From: Candidatus Falkowiibacteriota bacterium
Lineage (GTDB): Bacteria; Patescibacteriota; Patescibacteriia; UBA11705; JABHMO01
DNA length: 52,653 bases
Assembly: GCA_016214755.1 (NCBI GenBank)
Contig: JACRNX010000040.1
Location: forward strand, 1-52,653
Reading direction: 5' to 3'
A program made the translations under genes and the position numbers. Below the pieces are notes generated by a model. The model searched no databases and was not told where the DNA came from. It saw nothing but the letters and a program-made list of their open reading frames with translations. Below are positions 42,078-51,825 of this stretch, in pieces (within the stretch, counting starts at the first letter, position 1; each line of letters begins with the position of its first letter).

Positions 42078-42771
42078 ATTAACCATTCTTTGGGAACGAA
42101 TTGCTGATTATGTCTTTCCAAGAGAATGTTTCGGCTGCGGTAAAGAGGGGGAGTATTTGTGCTCCGCCTGTTTTGATAAAATAGAGCTGGTGAAGATTCA
42201 TTGTTTCATTTGCGGCGAGAAGCCAAGCGAGCTGGGCATTTGTTTAAATTGCCGCGCGGCGACAAAGCTTGACCGCGTGATCGTCGCCGCGCATTATGGC
42301 GACGCGGTAGTAAGAGAAATAGTGGAGTCATTTAAGTTTGATTATATAAAAGGACTGGATGTTTTGTTGGCTAATATTTTAGAGCGGCGAATCAACCGAA
42401 ATTATTTAGCTGGCGCAGTGTCAAGGAGCGTGCTGGCGCCGATTCCTTTGCATCACAAACGGCTTTTGGCGCGCGGGTTTAATCAAGCACTCGAACTTGC
42501 CAAGCTGATTGCTTTAAAATATAATTGCGAGATAGCGGAGGGCTTGGTTAAAAGAAAAAAGAATACCGAGCAACAGTCGAAGTTAAAACGTGAAGAGCGT
42601 TTGATGAACGTGAAGGACGCGTTTAGCGTTAATATCAATGCGCCCGTGCCGCGGAAAGTTATTTTAATTGATGACGTGCTCACCACTGGCGCGACGTTCA
42701 GCGAAGTAGGGAAAGCATTAAAGTCCAGCGGCGTTAAAGAGGTTTGGGCGATGGCGGTCTGTCATGGGTAG
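42049..42771 (+). CDS. comF: ComF family phosphoribosyltransferase-like protein
   Basis: The 240-residue protein has an N-terminal zinc finger (CFGCGKEGEYLCSAC, then CFICGEKPSELGICLNC) and a phosphoribosyltransferase domain. The latter includes APIPLHHKRLLARGFNQALE and the PRPP-binding loop VILIDDVLTTGAT. ComF takes part in natural DNA uptake in competent bacteria. Its place downstream of the VirB4-like cluster would suit DNA import. The ATG at 42049 overlaps the previous gene. Confidence 0.9.
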   Translation: MALIGEQKNRLTILWERIADYVFPRECFGCGKEGEYLCSACFDKIELVKIHCFICGEKPSELGICLNCRAATKLDRVIVAAHYGDAVVREIVESFKFDYIKGLDVLLANILERRINRNYLAGAVSRSVLAPIPLHHKRLLARGFNQALELAKLIALKYNCEIAEGLVKRKKNTEQQSKLKREERLMNVKDAFSVNINAPVPRKVILIDDVLTTGATFSEVGKALKSSGVKEVWAMAVCHG

Positions 42772-42796
42772 TAATTTGTAATCCGTAATTAAAGAA

Positions 42797-42890
42797 TCTA
42801 GAATCTAGAAAGTAGAAAATAGAAGTTTGTTAGAGAAGGATTGCTATCATTGTAATTTCCATATTATAGATTCTATTTTCTAGATTCTAA
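42797..42890 (+). repeat. TAGAAAATAGAA-type dispersed repeat, copy 2
   Basis: GAATCTAGAAAGTAGAAAAT..., AGTTTGTTAGAGAAGGATTG and TTGTAATTTCCATATT match 12246-12335 closely. Here it continues into TTCTATTTTCTAGATTCT, which is complementary to the left end, so the unit is an inverted repeat. 42891-42965 holds more TTTGAATTTTGAA words. Confidence 0.7.
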
Positions 42891-42965
42891 ATTCTATTTC
42901 AATTAGATTTTGAATTTTGAATTTACTTTGGACTTTGAGCTTTGAATTTTGGATTTTTATTTTAT

Positions 42966-44048
42966 ATGAGGATATTATTATCCGGCGGCGGGACAATGGG
43001 ATCGGTTTATCCACTGCTCGCGATTCGTGACGGACTCATTGAACAAAAAATGTGTTCAGAGTTTCTTTGGGTTGGCACGAATGACGGTGTTGAGCGGGAG
43101 CTCTTAGCAAAAGAGCCAATGCCTTACCGCGGAATCAAGGCGGGAAAGTGGCGCCGATATTTTTCCTGGCGGAATTTATTTGATTGGGTCAATGTTGTTT
43201 TTGGTTTTTTTCAGGCGCTGTTAATAATAATCAAATTCAAGCCGGACTTAATTTTAACTGCCGGCAGTTTTATTAGCGTGCCGGTAGTTCTGGCGGGCTG
43301 GGTTTTGCGAAAAAAAATAATCGTCCATCAACAGGACTTGCGCGTTGGGTTCGCTAATCGGTTGATGTCGCCGTTCGCCTGTAAAATCACGGTCGCTTTT
43401 GATTTTTCTTTGAAATTTTTTTCCGCGAAAAAGGCGGTGCTTATCGGAAATCCTGCGCGCGGTCAAGTTATTTCCGGCAATAAAGAACGGGCGATCCAAT
43501 TTTTTAATCTCGAAAAGGATTTGCCGACGCTGCTCGTGATGGGAGGCAGCCAAGGCGCCGAGGAGATAAATAATTTGCTTTTTGAAACAATCCCGCAGCT
43601 TATTTTGTTCTGCCAGATTATTCACGTCACCGGACGCGGCAATATTGTTGAATGGGGAAATAAAAAGGATTATGGCGAAGCGGCCGCGCGCTATCATCCG
43701 CGCGAATATCTGGAAAAAGAATTGTTTGACGCTTATGCCAGCGCCGATTTAGTTGTTTGCCGAGCGGGGATTTCAACATTAACCGAACTTTCCGCGGCCG
43801 GCGTGGCGTCAATCGTTATTCCAATTCCCGGCAGCCAGCAGGAAGACAACGCTGATTATTTCAACGCTAAAAACGCGATTATTCTTCTTGACCAGCGCAA
43901 ATTAAACGCGCTCGAGTTTGTCTCGATGGTTAAACGTTTGTTCGATGAGTCGGATAGTCGAAAACGTTTGAGCGATAACATGCGGGCGGTCATGCCGGGG
44001 AATGCCGTTGAACGTTATGTGGAATTGATCAGATGTTTAGTTGTCTAG
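42966..44048 (+). CDS. MurG-like UDP-GlcNAc transferase
   Basis: The 360-residue GT-B protein follows the MurG layout, the enzyme that adds GlcNAc to lipid I to make lipid II in peptidoglycan synthesis. SGGGTMGSVYPLLAI is the N-terminal Gly-rich loop; HQQDLRVGFANRLMS, LIGNPAR, VMGGSQGAEEINNLL and VCRAGISTLTELSAAGVASI follow. In MurG the first loop is GGTGGH with a conserved His; here that position is Ser. It may be a true but divergent MurG or a paralogue acting on another sugar. The ATG at 42966 directly starts the first strand. Confidence 0.75.
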   Translation: MRILLSGGGTMGSVYPLLAIRDGLIEQKMCSEFLWVGTNDGVERELLAKEPMPYRGIKAGKWRRYFSWRNLFDWVNVVFGFFQALLIIIKFKPDLILTAGSFISVPVVLAGWVLRKKIIVHQQDLRVGFANRLMSPFACKITVAFDFSLKFFSAKKAVLIGNPARGQVISGNKERAIQFFNLEKDLPTLLVMGGSQGAEEINNLLFETIPQLILFCQIIHVTGRGNIVEWGNKKDYGEAAARYHPREYLEKELFDAYASADLVVCRAGISTLTELSAAGVASIVIPIPGSQQEDNADYFNAKNAIILLDQRKLNALEFVSMVKRLFDESDSRKRLSDNMRAVMPGNAVERYVELIRCLVV

Positions 44049-44177
44049 TTTTATGAGATTGCTAACAAGATACAAATTGTAAATCGTAGATAAATTACAA
44101 ATTATAAGCACCAAATTACCCCAGTAGCAGAACTTCGTTCGCTACAGGGCAGGCAAACAAATTCGAAATTACAAATT

Positions 44178-44265
44178 CACCCTTCGAGTGCCTCAGGGTG
44201 ACAGATTATTGTCATGCTGAGAGTTTATCCTGAGTTTATCGAAGGATTCTCGAAGCATGTCATTT
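44178..44265 (+). repeat. Palindromic repeats of the TCACCCTTCGAG family
   Basis: TCACCCTTCGAGTGCCTCAGGGTGA (palindrome) and TGTCATGCTGAGAG ... CTCGAAGCATGTC. Surrounding words CAAATTCGAAATTAC and GAATTTGTGATTTG are complementary, so the unit is nested. The rest of 44049-44309 is TACAAATTGTAAATCGTAG-type words. Confidence 0.75.
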
Positions 44266-44309
44266 CGAATTTGTGATTTGTTATTTGTGGTTTGTGATTT
44301 TCAAAATGT

Positions 44310-44957
44310 ATGAATCAATGGCAAGGATTTAAATTTCACGAGAAAGAAAAAATTGATGAAGTGGCGTATCATCATCCAATGATTATCGTTCCGCATTTGG
44401 CGGTCTGCGTTTTGATTTTAATTTTAAATTTTTTTCTAATGTATTATTTGTTTTTACAGGGATGGTGGGGCGTTTTGATTTTCGGCTTGGTGATCGCGAC
44501 GATAATTTTTTACCTTGGCCGCATGTTCTTTCTGTTTCGGCATAATAAAATCGTCATCACGAACGAAAGAATCGTTGATTTCGAGCAAGTGAGTTTTTTC
44601 GAACGATTCGTTAATGAATTTAATTACGCGAAAATTCGGGAAGCGAAAGCAATGATTCGCGGAATCGGGCCGACGCTTTTTCATTACGGAAATTTAAAAC
44701 TTTTTCTCCGAGAGGACGTCGGGCCGTTTGAATTGTATCGAGTGGCCGAGCCGCTCCGCCTGCAAAATAAAATCAATGATTACGTCTTGAAAGCAGAAGC
44801 GGGCGTTTGCGCCGAGAAACACGATCCGGTTTCAATGATTATGGCGCAGACGCGATTATTGAATCCAAAAGAAAAAGAGGAATTATTTAACCGGATTAAG
44901 GCGGCGTTTCAAAGGCCGGCGCCGGTGGATGAGGAGGCATTCAATAATCGCGAATAA
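44310..44957 (+). CDS. Membrane protein with a bacterial PH domain
   Basis: The 215-residue protein has two adjacent membrane segments (LAVCVLILILNFFLMYYLFL and GVLIFGLVIATIIFYLGRMF). A bPH_2-like domain follows (NKIVITNERIVDFEQVSFFE ... YAKIREAKAMIRGIGPTLFH ... GNLKLFLREDV). A soluble tail ends the protein. Function is unknown; related proteins associate with the envelope. It leads the division-gene set that follows. Confidence 0.8.
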   Translation: MNQWQGFKFHEKEKIDEVAYHHPMIIVPHLAVCVLILILNFFLMYYLFLQGWWGVLIFGLVIATIIFYLGRMFFLFRHNKIVITNERIVDFEQVSFFERFVNEFNYAKIREAKAMIRGIGPTLFHYGNLKLFLREDVGPFELYRVAEPLRLQNKINDYVLKAEAGVCAEKHDPVSMIMAQTRLLNPKEKEELFNRIKAAFQRPAPVDEEAFNNRE

Positions 44958-44962
44958 TGTAG

Positions 44963-44968
44963 TATAAT
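44963..44968 (+). promoter_or_regulatory. Perfect -10 element six bases before the FtsB-like start
   Basis: TATAAT at 44963-44968 lies 6 bp before the ATG at 44975, so transcription would begin at or next to the A of the ATG. A weak -35 (TTCAAT, 44940-44945) lies 17 bp upstream. This suggests a leaderless mRNA if the element is used. Confidence 0.4.
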
Positions 44969-44974
44969 AAGGTT

Positions 44975-45388
44975 ATGGGAAAAACATCAGATTGGCGAAA
45001 GACGAAATCATATTTCCCGAAACTCGTGTTTGTTCTTTGTCTTTTACTTTTGGCGCTTTTGGTTTTCAGCGTGGCGCGGGAATATCTGAAACGGATGGAA
45101 CTCGACCGAGAAATCGCCAAGCTGGAGCAAGAATTGGCGAGTTTGAATTTTGAAAAAAAGGGATTTCTATCCTCGATAGAATCGTATCAAAGCGGTTTTT
45201 TTCTTGAACAAGAGGCGCGCGAGAAATTAAATTTTAAAAAATCAGGCGAAACAGTGGCCGTGATTCCGATCGCCGCGCCGTCAGTGGGCGTTAAAACAGC
45301 AGAAAACGAAACAATCGCCGGCGCGGCCGCGCCGCTAAGCGGCGCCTGGGCGAATGCCGCGCTGTGGTGGAATTATTTCTTTAACTAA
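44975..45388 (+). CDS. FtsB/DivIC-like septum formation protein
   Basis: The 137-residue bitopic protein has a short N-terminal tail, one membrane span (LVFVLCLLLLALLVFSVA) and a coiled coil (YLKRMELDREIAKLEQELAS) of the DivIC/FtsB type. A FLEQEAREKLNFKKSGETVA segment follows. In division, FtsB/DivIC bridges FtsL and FtsQ outside the membrane. The Ala/Gly-rich C terminus is variable. The next gene starts 6 bp later. Confidence 0.82.
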   Translation: MGKTSDWRKTKSYFPKLVFVLCLLLLALLVFSVAREYLKRMELDREIAKLEQELASLNFEKKGFLSSIESYQSGFFLEQEAREKLNFKKSGETVAVIPIAAPSVGVKTAENETIAGAAAPLSGAWANAALWWNYFFN

Positions 45389-45393
45389 AAAAA

Positions 45394-46443
45394 ATGATGA
45401 CAGACTTATCAAAATTAGATTTTAGCGACGAGACAAAAGACGAGGCGCGGACGTTGATTGGCGCGGAAACGACAAAGGAAGAAAGTAAATCATCCGGCGC
45501 GTTGTCCAACGAACCGCGAAAACGCGTCAATTGGTTCTGCCGCGTCGATCGTCGAATATGGCTGATCGCTCTTTGCGCCATCGTCCTGATTGTTTGTTTC
45601 GTCGGCATAATGTCCTTAAGCGTTTATCGTCTTCATTCTGAAAATAAATTTGTTTTGGCCACATTGAGGATTTTGCGTTTGCCGGCGGCGATTGTTGATG
45701 GAAAAATCGTGAGATACTATGATTGGCAAAAAGAAGTTGAAGCGGTAATGTATTTCAGCGAAAAAAAATTGAGCGGCGCGACCAAAGCGGACGTAGAAAA
45801 AGAAGTGTTGACAAAATTAATCCATGAAGCGATTTATAAAAACTTGGCGAAAAAGCTGAAAATCTCGGTCAGCGAAGAAGACGTCGAATCCTATGTCAAT
45901 AAAATCGCAGACCAGTTGGGCGGCAAAGATAAATTGGCGGCGAATGTCAAAGATTCTTTTAATTGGGACATGGACGCGTTCAAAGAGCATATTGTTTTTT
46001 CGCAAGCGTTAGGTGAAACGCTGGAAAAAGAATTTAATCAATCAGCGGCGACCAAAGAAATTATTTCGAAGAAAACGGACGCGTTAATGGAGGAATGGCA
46101 AAAAGGTGATAAAAGTTTTGAGCAATTGGCGATTGAATGGAGCGATGACACGGCGACGGCGAAAAATGGCGGCGATTTGGGCTGGTTCCCGCGCGGAGTG
46201 ATGATTAAAGAATTCGAGGACGCGGCTTTCGCCCTCTCGCCCGGGCAGGTGAGCGGCTTGGTGGAGACAGAATACGGATTTCATTTGATTAAAGTGGAAG
46301 AAAAAAAGCCGGCTGATGAAAAAACAAAATCAGCGGAACAGGTAAAAGCGCGCCATATCTTAATTAAATTCCCGAAATTTTCCGAGTATCTGTCTGATTA
46401 CGCGGATAAAATTAAAATTCATAAATTCGTCGCTCTGGACTAA
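45394..46443 (+). CDS. PpiC-type peptidyl-prolyl isomerase (SurA/PrsA-like foldase), unusual domain order
   Basis: The 349-residue protein has a cytoplasmic start and one membrane span (LIALCAIVLIVCFVGIMSLS). A SurA-like N-terminal chaperone region follows (AAIVDGKIVRYYDWQKEVEA ... SEEDVESYVNKIADQLGG). The parvulin domain covers FEQLAIEWSDDTATAKNGGD to EYGFHLIKVEEKK. The ARHIL strand that normally opens a parvulin domain is absent there and appears instead after it, as VKARHILIKF near residue 330. It would help secreted proteins to fold. Start is the first of two adjacent ATGs; either is possible. Confidence 0.82.
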   Translation: MMTDLSKLDFSDETKDEARTLIGAETTKEESKSSGALSNEPRKRVNWFCRVDRRIWLIALCAIVLIVCFVGIMSLSVYRLHSENKFVLATLRILRLPAAIVDGKIVRYYDWQKEVEAVMYFSEKKLSGATKADVEKEVLTKLIHEAIYKNLAKKLKISVSEEDVESYVNKIADQLGGKDKLAANVKDSFNWDMDAFKEHIVFSQALGETLEKEFNQSAATKEIISKKTDALMEEWQKGDKSFEQLAIEWSDDTATAKNGGDLGWFPRGVMIKEFEDAAFALSPGQVSGLVETEYGFHLIKVEEKKPADEKTKSAEQVKARHILIKFPKFSEYLSDYADKIKIHKFVALD

Positions 46444-46472
46444 AAAAAAATGCCCCGCCACGCGTCGGGGCA
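46442..46472 (-). terminator. Terminator of tRNA-Thr (minus strand)
   Basis: TGCCCCG and CGGGGCA form a 7-bp stem; on the minus strand nine T follow. It overlaps the end of the foldase gene by 2 bp. The 46473-46541 gap has CTTCTAACTTCTAACTTC words. Confidence 0.8.
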
Positions 46473-46541
46473 AGTATTGGGAAGTCTATCAAATTTTTTA
46501 TTCTAACTTCTAACTTCTAACTTCCTAACTTCTATTATTGA

Positions 46542-46616
46542 TGGAGCCGGCTGTCGGAGTTGAACCGACGACCCACGGTTTACGATACCGTTGCTCTACC
46601 ACTGAGCTAAGCCGGC
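46542..46616 (-). tRNA. tRNA-Thr (CGT anticodon), CCA encoded
   Basis: The minus-strand cloverleaf has acceptor GCCGGCT/AGCCGGC, D arm GCTC...GAGC, anticodon stem ACGGT/ACCGT with loop ATCGTAA (anticodon CGT), and T arm GTCGG TTCAACT CCGAC. The gene encodes TCCA at the 3' end. Confidence 0.95.
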
Positions 46617-46671
46617 GCGGCGCAGTTCGTAGATATTATAAAAAATTTAAATTGTTTTGGCAAGCGAAAGT

Positions 46672-47424
46672 ATGAACAGACATTTACTAATAATTATTTT
46701 ATTTCTTTCCGCTAGTATAATATTTCCGCTGAATGTTGACGCGAAAGTGGTGACGCTGACCAAAGAATTCGTCATTAACGCTAAGACAGCCGAACGAGGG
46801 ATAACAGTTAAAAGCGAAGACAATGTTTTTCAAATCGGAATTTTTCCAAAGGTTTTATCCGTAGAAGCGAAAATTGTTATTAATCAGTTTGATAAAAGTT
46901 TATATAAATTTCCCGAAGGATGGATGGCGGCGGGCGATGTGTATTCTTACGAGATAATCGAGCCAGCCGCGCTCATCGGACAAATTCGCGTTTTGTTTAA
47001 CGCGGGTGAACCAATTGCCGAATTGGAGAAAATATTTATTTTTGAAAATGAAAAATGGCGCGAACTGGATTCGAAATCAGTTGGCCGCGGAACGGCGAGG
47101 GTGAGTTTGTCGGTCGCGAACGCGCGGCTAGCGCTGCTGCGAAATGAAAAAATTTTGGAATTCGGCCAGGCCAGCTGGTATAAATATAAAAATTGCCTGT
47201 GCGCGGCCTCGCCGGATTATCCCAAAGGCACAAAATTAAAAGTGCAAAATTTAAACAATGGAAAAGAAGTCGTGGTCTTGGTGAATGATTACGGCCCCGA
47301 CCGTTCACTTTTTCCGGCGCGGGCGATTGATTTGGACAAGGTCGCGTTTAAGAGATTAGGCCCATTAGGCGCCGGGGTGTTGAAAAATATCAAAGTGACA
47401 AAGGTGGGCAATTCAAAATCTTAA
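46672..47424 (+). CDS. RlpA-like double-psi beta-barrel protein
   Basis: The 250-residue secreted protein has a signal peptide (LLIIILFLSASIIFPLNVDA). An N-terminal domain of about 130 residues is unassigned. A C-terminal RlpA-like double-psi beta-barrel follows: FGQASWYKYKNCLCAASPDY, GTKLKVQNLNNGKEVVVLVN, DYGPDRSLFPARAIDLDKVA. RlpA proteins are septal lytic transglycosylases or peptidoglycan binders. Here the catalytic Asp of NDYGP is present. The ATG at 46672 is chosen over an in-frame TTG at 46657. It lies upstream of ftsE/ftsX, consistent with cell-wall work. Confidence 0.82.
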   Translation: MNRHLLIIILFLSASIIFPLNVDAKVVTLTKEFVINAKTAERGITVKSEDNVFQIGIFPKVLSVEAKIVINQFDKSLYKFPEGWMAAGDVYSYEIIEPAALIGQIRVLFNAGEPIAELEKIFIFENEKWRELDSKSVGRGTARVSLSVANARLALLRNEKILEFGQASWYKYKNCLCAASPDYPKGTKLKVQNLNNGKEVVVLVNDYGPDRSLFPARAIDLDKVAFKRLGPLGAGVLKNIKVTKVGNSKS

Positions 47425-47521
47425 ATCTTAAATCTCTAATCTTGAATCCTAAATCCTAAATTCGAAATTCTAACCTTAAAATTCGAAATTCGAAATTCAA
47501 AATTCAAAATTCTAAACTGAT
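47425..47521 (+). repeat. Degenerate word repeats between the RlpA-like gene and ftsE
   Basis: The gap is made of CTTAAATCTTAAATCTC, CCTAAATCC and CGAAATTCGAAATTCAAAA words. No promoter or hairpin with a T-run stands out. Confidence 0.6.
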
Positions 47522-48202
47522 ATGATTCATTTTCGCCACGTGACAAAATTTTACCAGCCAGACACCTACGCATTAAAGGGAGTGAGTTTGCATATTCAGC
47601 CGGGCGAGTTTATTTCGATTATCGGCCAAAGCGGCAGCGGCAAGACAACGCTGATAAAACTTTTAATCGCTGAAGAAAAATTGACCAGCGGCGGATTGGT
47701 CATCGGCGGCTGGGATATTTCCAAAATCCATCATCGGGAAGTGCCCATTCTGCGGCGCCAGATTGGCGTTATTTTTCAGGACTATAAATTGTTGCCGCAA
47801 AAAACCGTGTTTGAAAATATCGCGTTCGCTCTCGAAGCGTGTGGCGCTTCGAATAATAAAATAGGGAAAATCGTGCCGCAGATTTTGAAGGTTGTTAATT
47901 TGCTGGATAAAAGGGATAAATATCCGCGCCAACTCTCCGGCGGCGAGCAACAGCGCGTCGGCATCGCCCGCGCGCTCATCCATCGCCCGAAGATTTTAGT
48001 CGCCGACGAACCGACCGGCAACCTTGATATAGCCAACACCCGCGAAATCGTTGAACTGCTTCGAAAATTAAATGAGCTGGGGACAACGGTTCTGCTCGTC
48101 ACCCATGAGAAGGATGTCGTCAATATGCTCAAAAAACGGGTGGTGGTGCTGGACCGCGGCCAGATTGTCAGCGATCAGCCGGTTGGACGGTATGTCCTAT
48201 AA
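47522..48202 (+). CDS. ftsE: Cell division ATP-binding protein FtsE
   Basis: The 226-residue ABC ATPase pairs with FtsX. Walker A is GQSGSGKTT (residues 38-46), the signature is LSGGEQQR and Walker [19 protein letters not shown] follows the switch region. FtsEX regulates peptidoglycan hydrolases at the division site. The ftsX gene follows after a repeat-filled gap of about 150 bp. Confidence 0.94.
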   Translation: MIHFRHVTKFYQPDTYALKGVSLHIQPGEFISIIGQSGSGKTTLIKLLIAEEKLTSGGLVIGGWDISKIHHREVPILRRQIGVIFQDYKLLPQKTVFENIAFALEACGASNNKIGKIVPQILKVVNLLDKRDKYPRQLSGGEQQRVGIARALIHRPKILVADEPTGNLDIANTREIVELLRKLNELGTTVLLVTHEKDVVNMLKKRVVVLDRGQIVSDQPVGRYVL

Positions 48203-48350
48203 ATATAGATTACGGATTATGTACAGATATACGGATTACGGATTTATACCCGCTGTCGCTAAAGCTATAAAGCCATAAAGCTTTATGGCTTTACAACTCT
48301 ACAACCTACCTACTACCCACTACAACCTACAATCAACAACCTATTCTTTT
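48203..48350 (+). repeat. Word repeats between ftsE and ftsX
   Basis: ATTACGGATTATG words, then AAGCCATAAAGCTTTATGGC (a perfect palindromic core), then CTACAACCTACC words that are the complement of the GTAGGTTGTAG family. The upstream in-frame extension of ftsX falls in this DNA. Confidence 0.7.
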
Positions 48351-49265
48351 ATGAATCATTCATTTCTGCGAGTTTTAAAATTCGCCTTCCAGGATTTTTA
48401 CCGAAATTTTTGGCTGTCGCTCGCGACCATTACGGTTTTGGTTTTGGCTTTGCTTTCAGTTAATATCTTAATTTCGCTGAACGCGATTTCCAGCAATATC
48501 GTCGCGTCAGTCAAGGATAAAGTTGATGTCAGCGTTTTTTTCAAAAAAGAAGCTTCCGCCGCGGCCATAAATAATTTTCAGGAAAAAATGAAATTAATGC
48601 CAGAAGTGAAAGCGGCGATTTTTATCGCCAAGGACCAGGCGCTTGATTCGTTTAAATTAAAACACGAAGACGACCCGGCGATTATGGAAGCGTTGAAAGA
48701 AGTCGGCGCTAATCCGCTTTTGGACACTTTGGTCATTAAAGCGCGGAATACCGAGGATTACGCGAAAATTTTGGCAATACTAAGTTTGGAAGAGAGCCAG
48801 AAAATCATTAAATACCAAAATTACACAGACCATCAGAAAATTATTGATAATGTCAATTCAATTAGCAACCGGGTGGAAAAAGTAAGTTTGATTTTAACCG
48901 CGGTTTTTTCGTTAATTGCTCTCTTAATTGTTTTTAACGCCGTGCGGGTGATGATTTACACTCATCGCGAGGAGATCGCGGTCATGCGGCTAGTTGGCGC
49001 CAGTAATTCGTTTATCCGAGCCCCTTTTCTCGTTGAAGCGTGTTTGTATTCTGTTTTCGCGCTTATTCTGGCGACAGCGATTTTATACGGACTAACGATA
49101 ATGGCCGGTCCGTATTTGAATTCGTTTTTGGAAACATACAATTTCAGTTTGGCGAATTATTTCAATCAGAATTTCGTCAAAATTTTCTTGTCGGAACTGG
49201 CGGCGGTCGCTTTACTGAACATCGTCAGCAGCGGCATCGCGGTGGGAAAGTATTTGAAAGTTTGA
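48351..49265 (+). CDS. ftsX: Cell division protein FtsX
   Basis: The 304-residue permease has the FtsX layout. An N-terminal cytoplasmic stretch with FAFQDFYRNFWLSLATITVL leads into the first membrane span. An extracytoplasmic loop follows (DKVDVSVFFKKEASAAAINN ... ILSLEESQKIIKYQNYTDHQ). Three C-terminal spans come next (VSLILTAVFSLIALLIVFNA, FALILATAILYGLTIMAGPY and the final IVSSGIAVG region). REEIAVMRLVGASNSFIRAP is the typical FtsX coupling motif. The ATG at 48351 is used because the DNA before it is word-repeat. Confidence 0.92.
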   Translation: MNHSFLRVLKFAFQDFYRNFWLSLATITVLVLALLSVNILISLNAISSNIVASVKDKVDVSVFFKKEASAAAINNFQEKMKLMPEVKAAIFIAKDQALDSFKLKHEDDPAIMEALKEVGANPLLDTLVIKARNTEDYAKILAILSLEESQKIIKYQNYTDHQKIIDNVNSISNRVEKVSLILTAVFSLIALLIVFNAVRVMIYTHREEIAVMRLVGASNSFIRAPFLVEACLYSVFALILATAILYGLTIMAGPYLNSFLETYNFSLANYFNQNFVKIFLSELAAVALLNIVSSGIAVGKYLKV

Positions 49266-49323
49266 CTAGATGGTTGGTTTTTGTTAAGTTTGTTTAGGGC
49301 GATAAGAATATCTCTAATTTAAT

Positions 49324-49704
49324 ATGATTGATAATAACGAAGAATTTGACGGCGCGATTCGCGTCATCGCCGAGAAAATTTCGAGGACAGAATTAAAAAA
49401 AATTGCTGAATTGCGATTTGGCGATTTAGTTAAAGCGGTGGTGGATGCGGAGAAAAAAATTATGGCCATCGGCGGAGAATTGCATTCTGATGAAGAAGGA
49501 TTATTAATAATCGTACAAGGTTCGCGTCAGCAGGATTTGTGGGGAATTAATTTGTATCCCGATCGTTCCGCTGAAGAAATGGTTGAATTTGATTCAATGA
49601 TAAATATTAGGCCCAATCAAGGAAACAGGTCTCGTGGCGTTGATGATGAAAATATTAGAAAGGCGATAATGGAAATTGTGATGAATTTGGTTGAAGAAGT
49701 ATGA
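49324..49704 (+). CDS. DUF5674 family protein
   Basis: The 126-residue protein fits what I recall of DUF5674: FGDLVKAVVDAEKKIMAIGG, ELHSDEE, GSRQQDLWGINLYPD, FDSMINIRPNQGNRSRGV and a helical end. The function is unknown. The stop overlaps the start of the next gene (ATGA), so they are translationally coupled. Confidence 0.72.
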   Translation: MIDNNEEFDGAIRVIAEKISRTELKKIAELRFGDLVKAVVDAEKKIMAIGGELHSDEEGLLIIVQGSRQQDLWGINLYPDRSAEEMVEFDSMINIRPNQGNRSRGVDDENIRKAIMEIVMNLVEEV

Positions 49705-50042
49705 ATAATATTCAACATAAAAATTTGGCGGCTGGGAGATGGAGAACCCTGTCTTTTTCAGAACAGATGGGCAATGTGGGCAGTGAAGTTAGTCGCGCTA
49801 TTTCTTGGGATAAAAGAGGTGATATTGAACAGAAAGAAAAAGCATTAGTCCGCGCGTTTGAGTTGCTTGATTTAACGATTGAGGATCCGCGCTGGTCGCG
49901 TTTTAGCCGTTTGAAAGAAATATTGCGGACGCGCGAGGTCATGGCTGATTATTTTTACGGCGATAATTTATATTTTACGCAACCGGAAAAGTTGGAGCAA
50001 TATTTTTATTATTTCGCGTTCGCCGCGCGGCGATTGCGTTGA
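49701..50042 (+). CDS. Hypothetical protein coupled to the DUF5674 gene
   Basis: The 113-residue protein begins MNNIQHKNLAAGRWRTLSFS and has EQMGNVGSEVSRAISWDKRG, then AFELLDLTIEDPRWSRFSRL and a C-terminal FYYFAFAARRLR. It is helical and cytoplasmic. I do not know its function. A 4-bp overlap with the DUF5674 gene suggests a two-gene unit, which might be a pair of partner proteins, but that is only inferred from coupling. Confidence 0.65.
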   Translation: MNNIQHKNLAAGRWRTLSFSEQMGNVGSEVSRAISWDKRGDIEQKEKALVRAFELLDLTIEDPRWSRFSRLKEILRTREVMADYFYGDNLYFTQPEKLEQYFYYFAFAARRLR

Positions 50043-50106
50043 ATTACAATTCGAATTTGAAATTTGGAATTTGTTTAGGATTTAGGATTTCGAATTTTGG
50101 ATTTCA

Positions 50107-51675
<1,569 letters not shown>

Positions 51676-51716
51676 AGGATTTCAAAAATGTTTTAAAAAA
51701 TTTCTTTTGCCCTTAT

Positions 51717-51825
51717 TGATAAATCGTTTTCGTTTTTAGCGAATGGGCCCTTTCAAATCGTTGCCGAGCGGCGGCTTCGCCGCCGCGAGGCTCCATCTTC
51801 AAACTTGCAAAATCCCAACTGGCGG
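51717..51825 (-). repeat. Right 109-bp inverted repeat of the recombinase cassette
   Basis: Reverse complement of 50203-50311 with one mismatch. It lies upstream of the recombinase start codon, so the gene body of about 1.4 kb sits between two arms in opposite orientation, as expected of an invertible segment. Confidence 0.9.
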
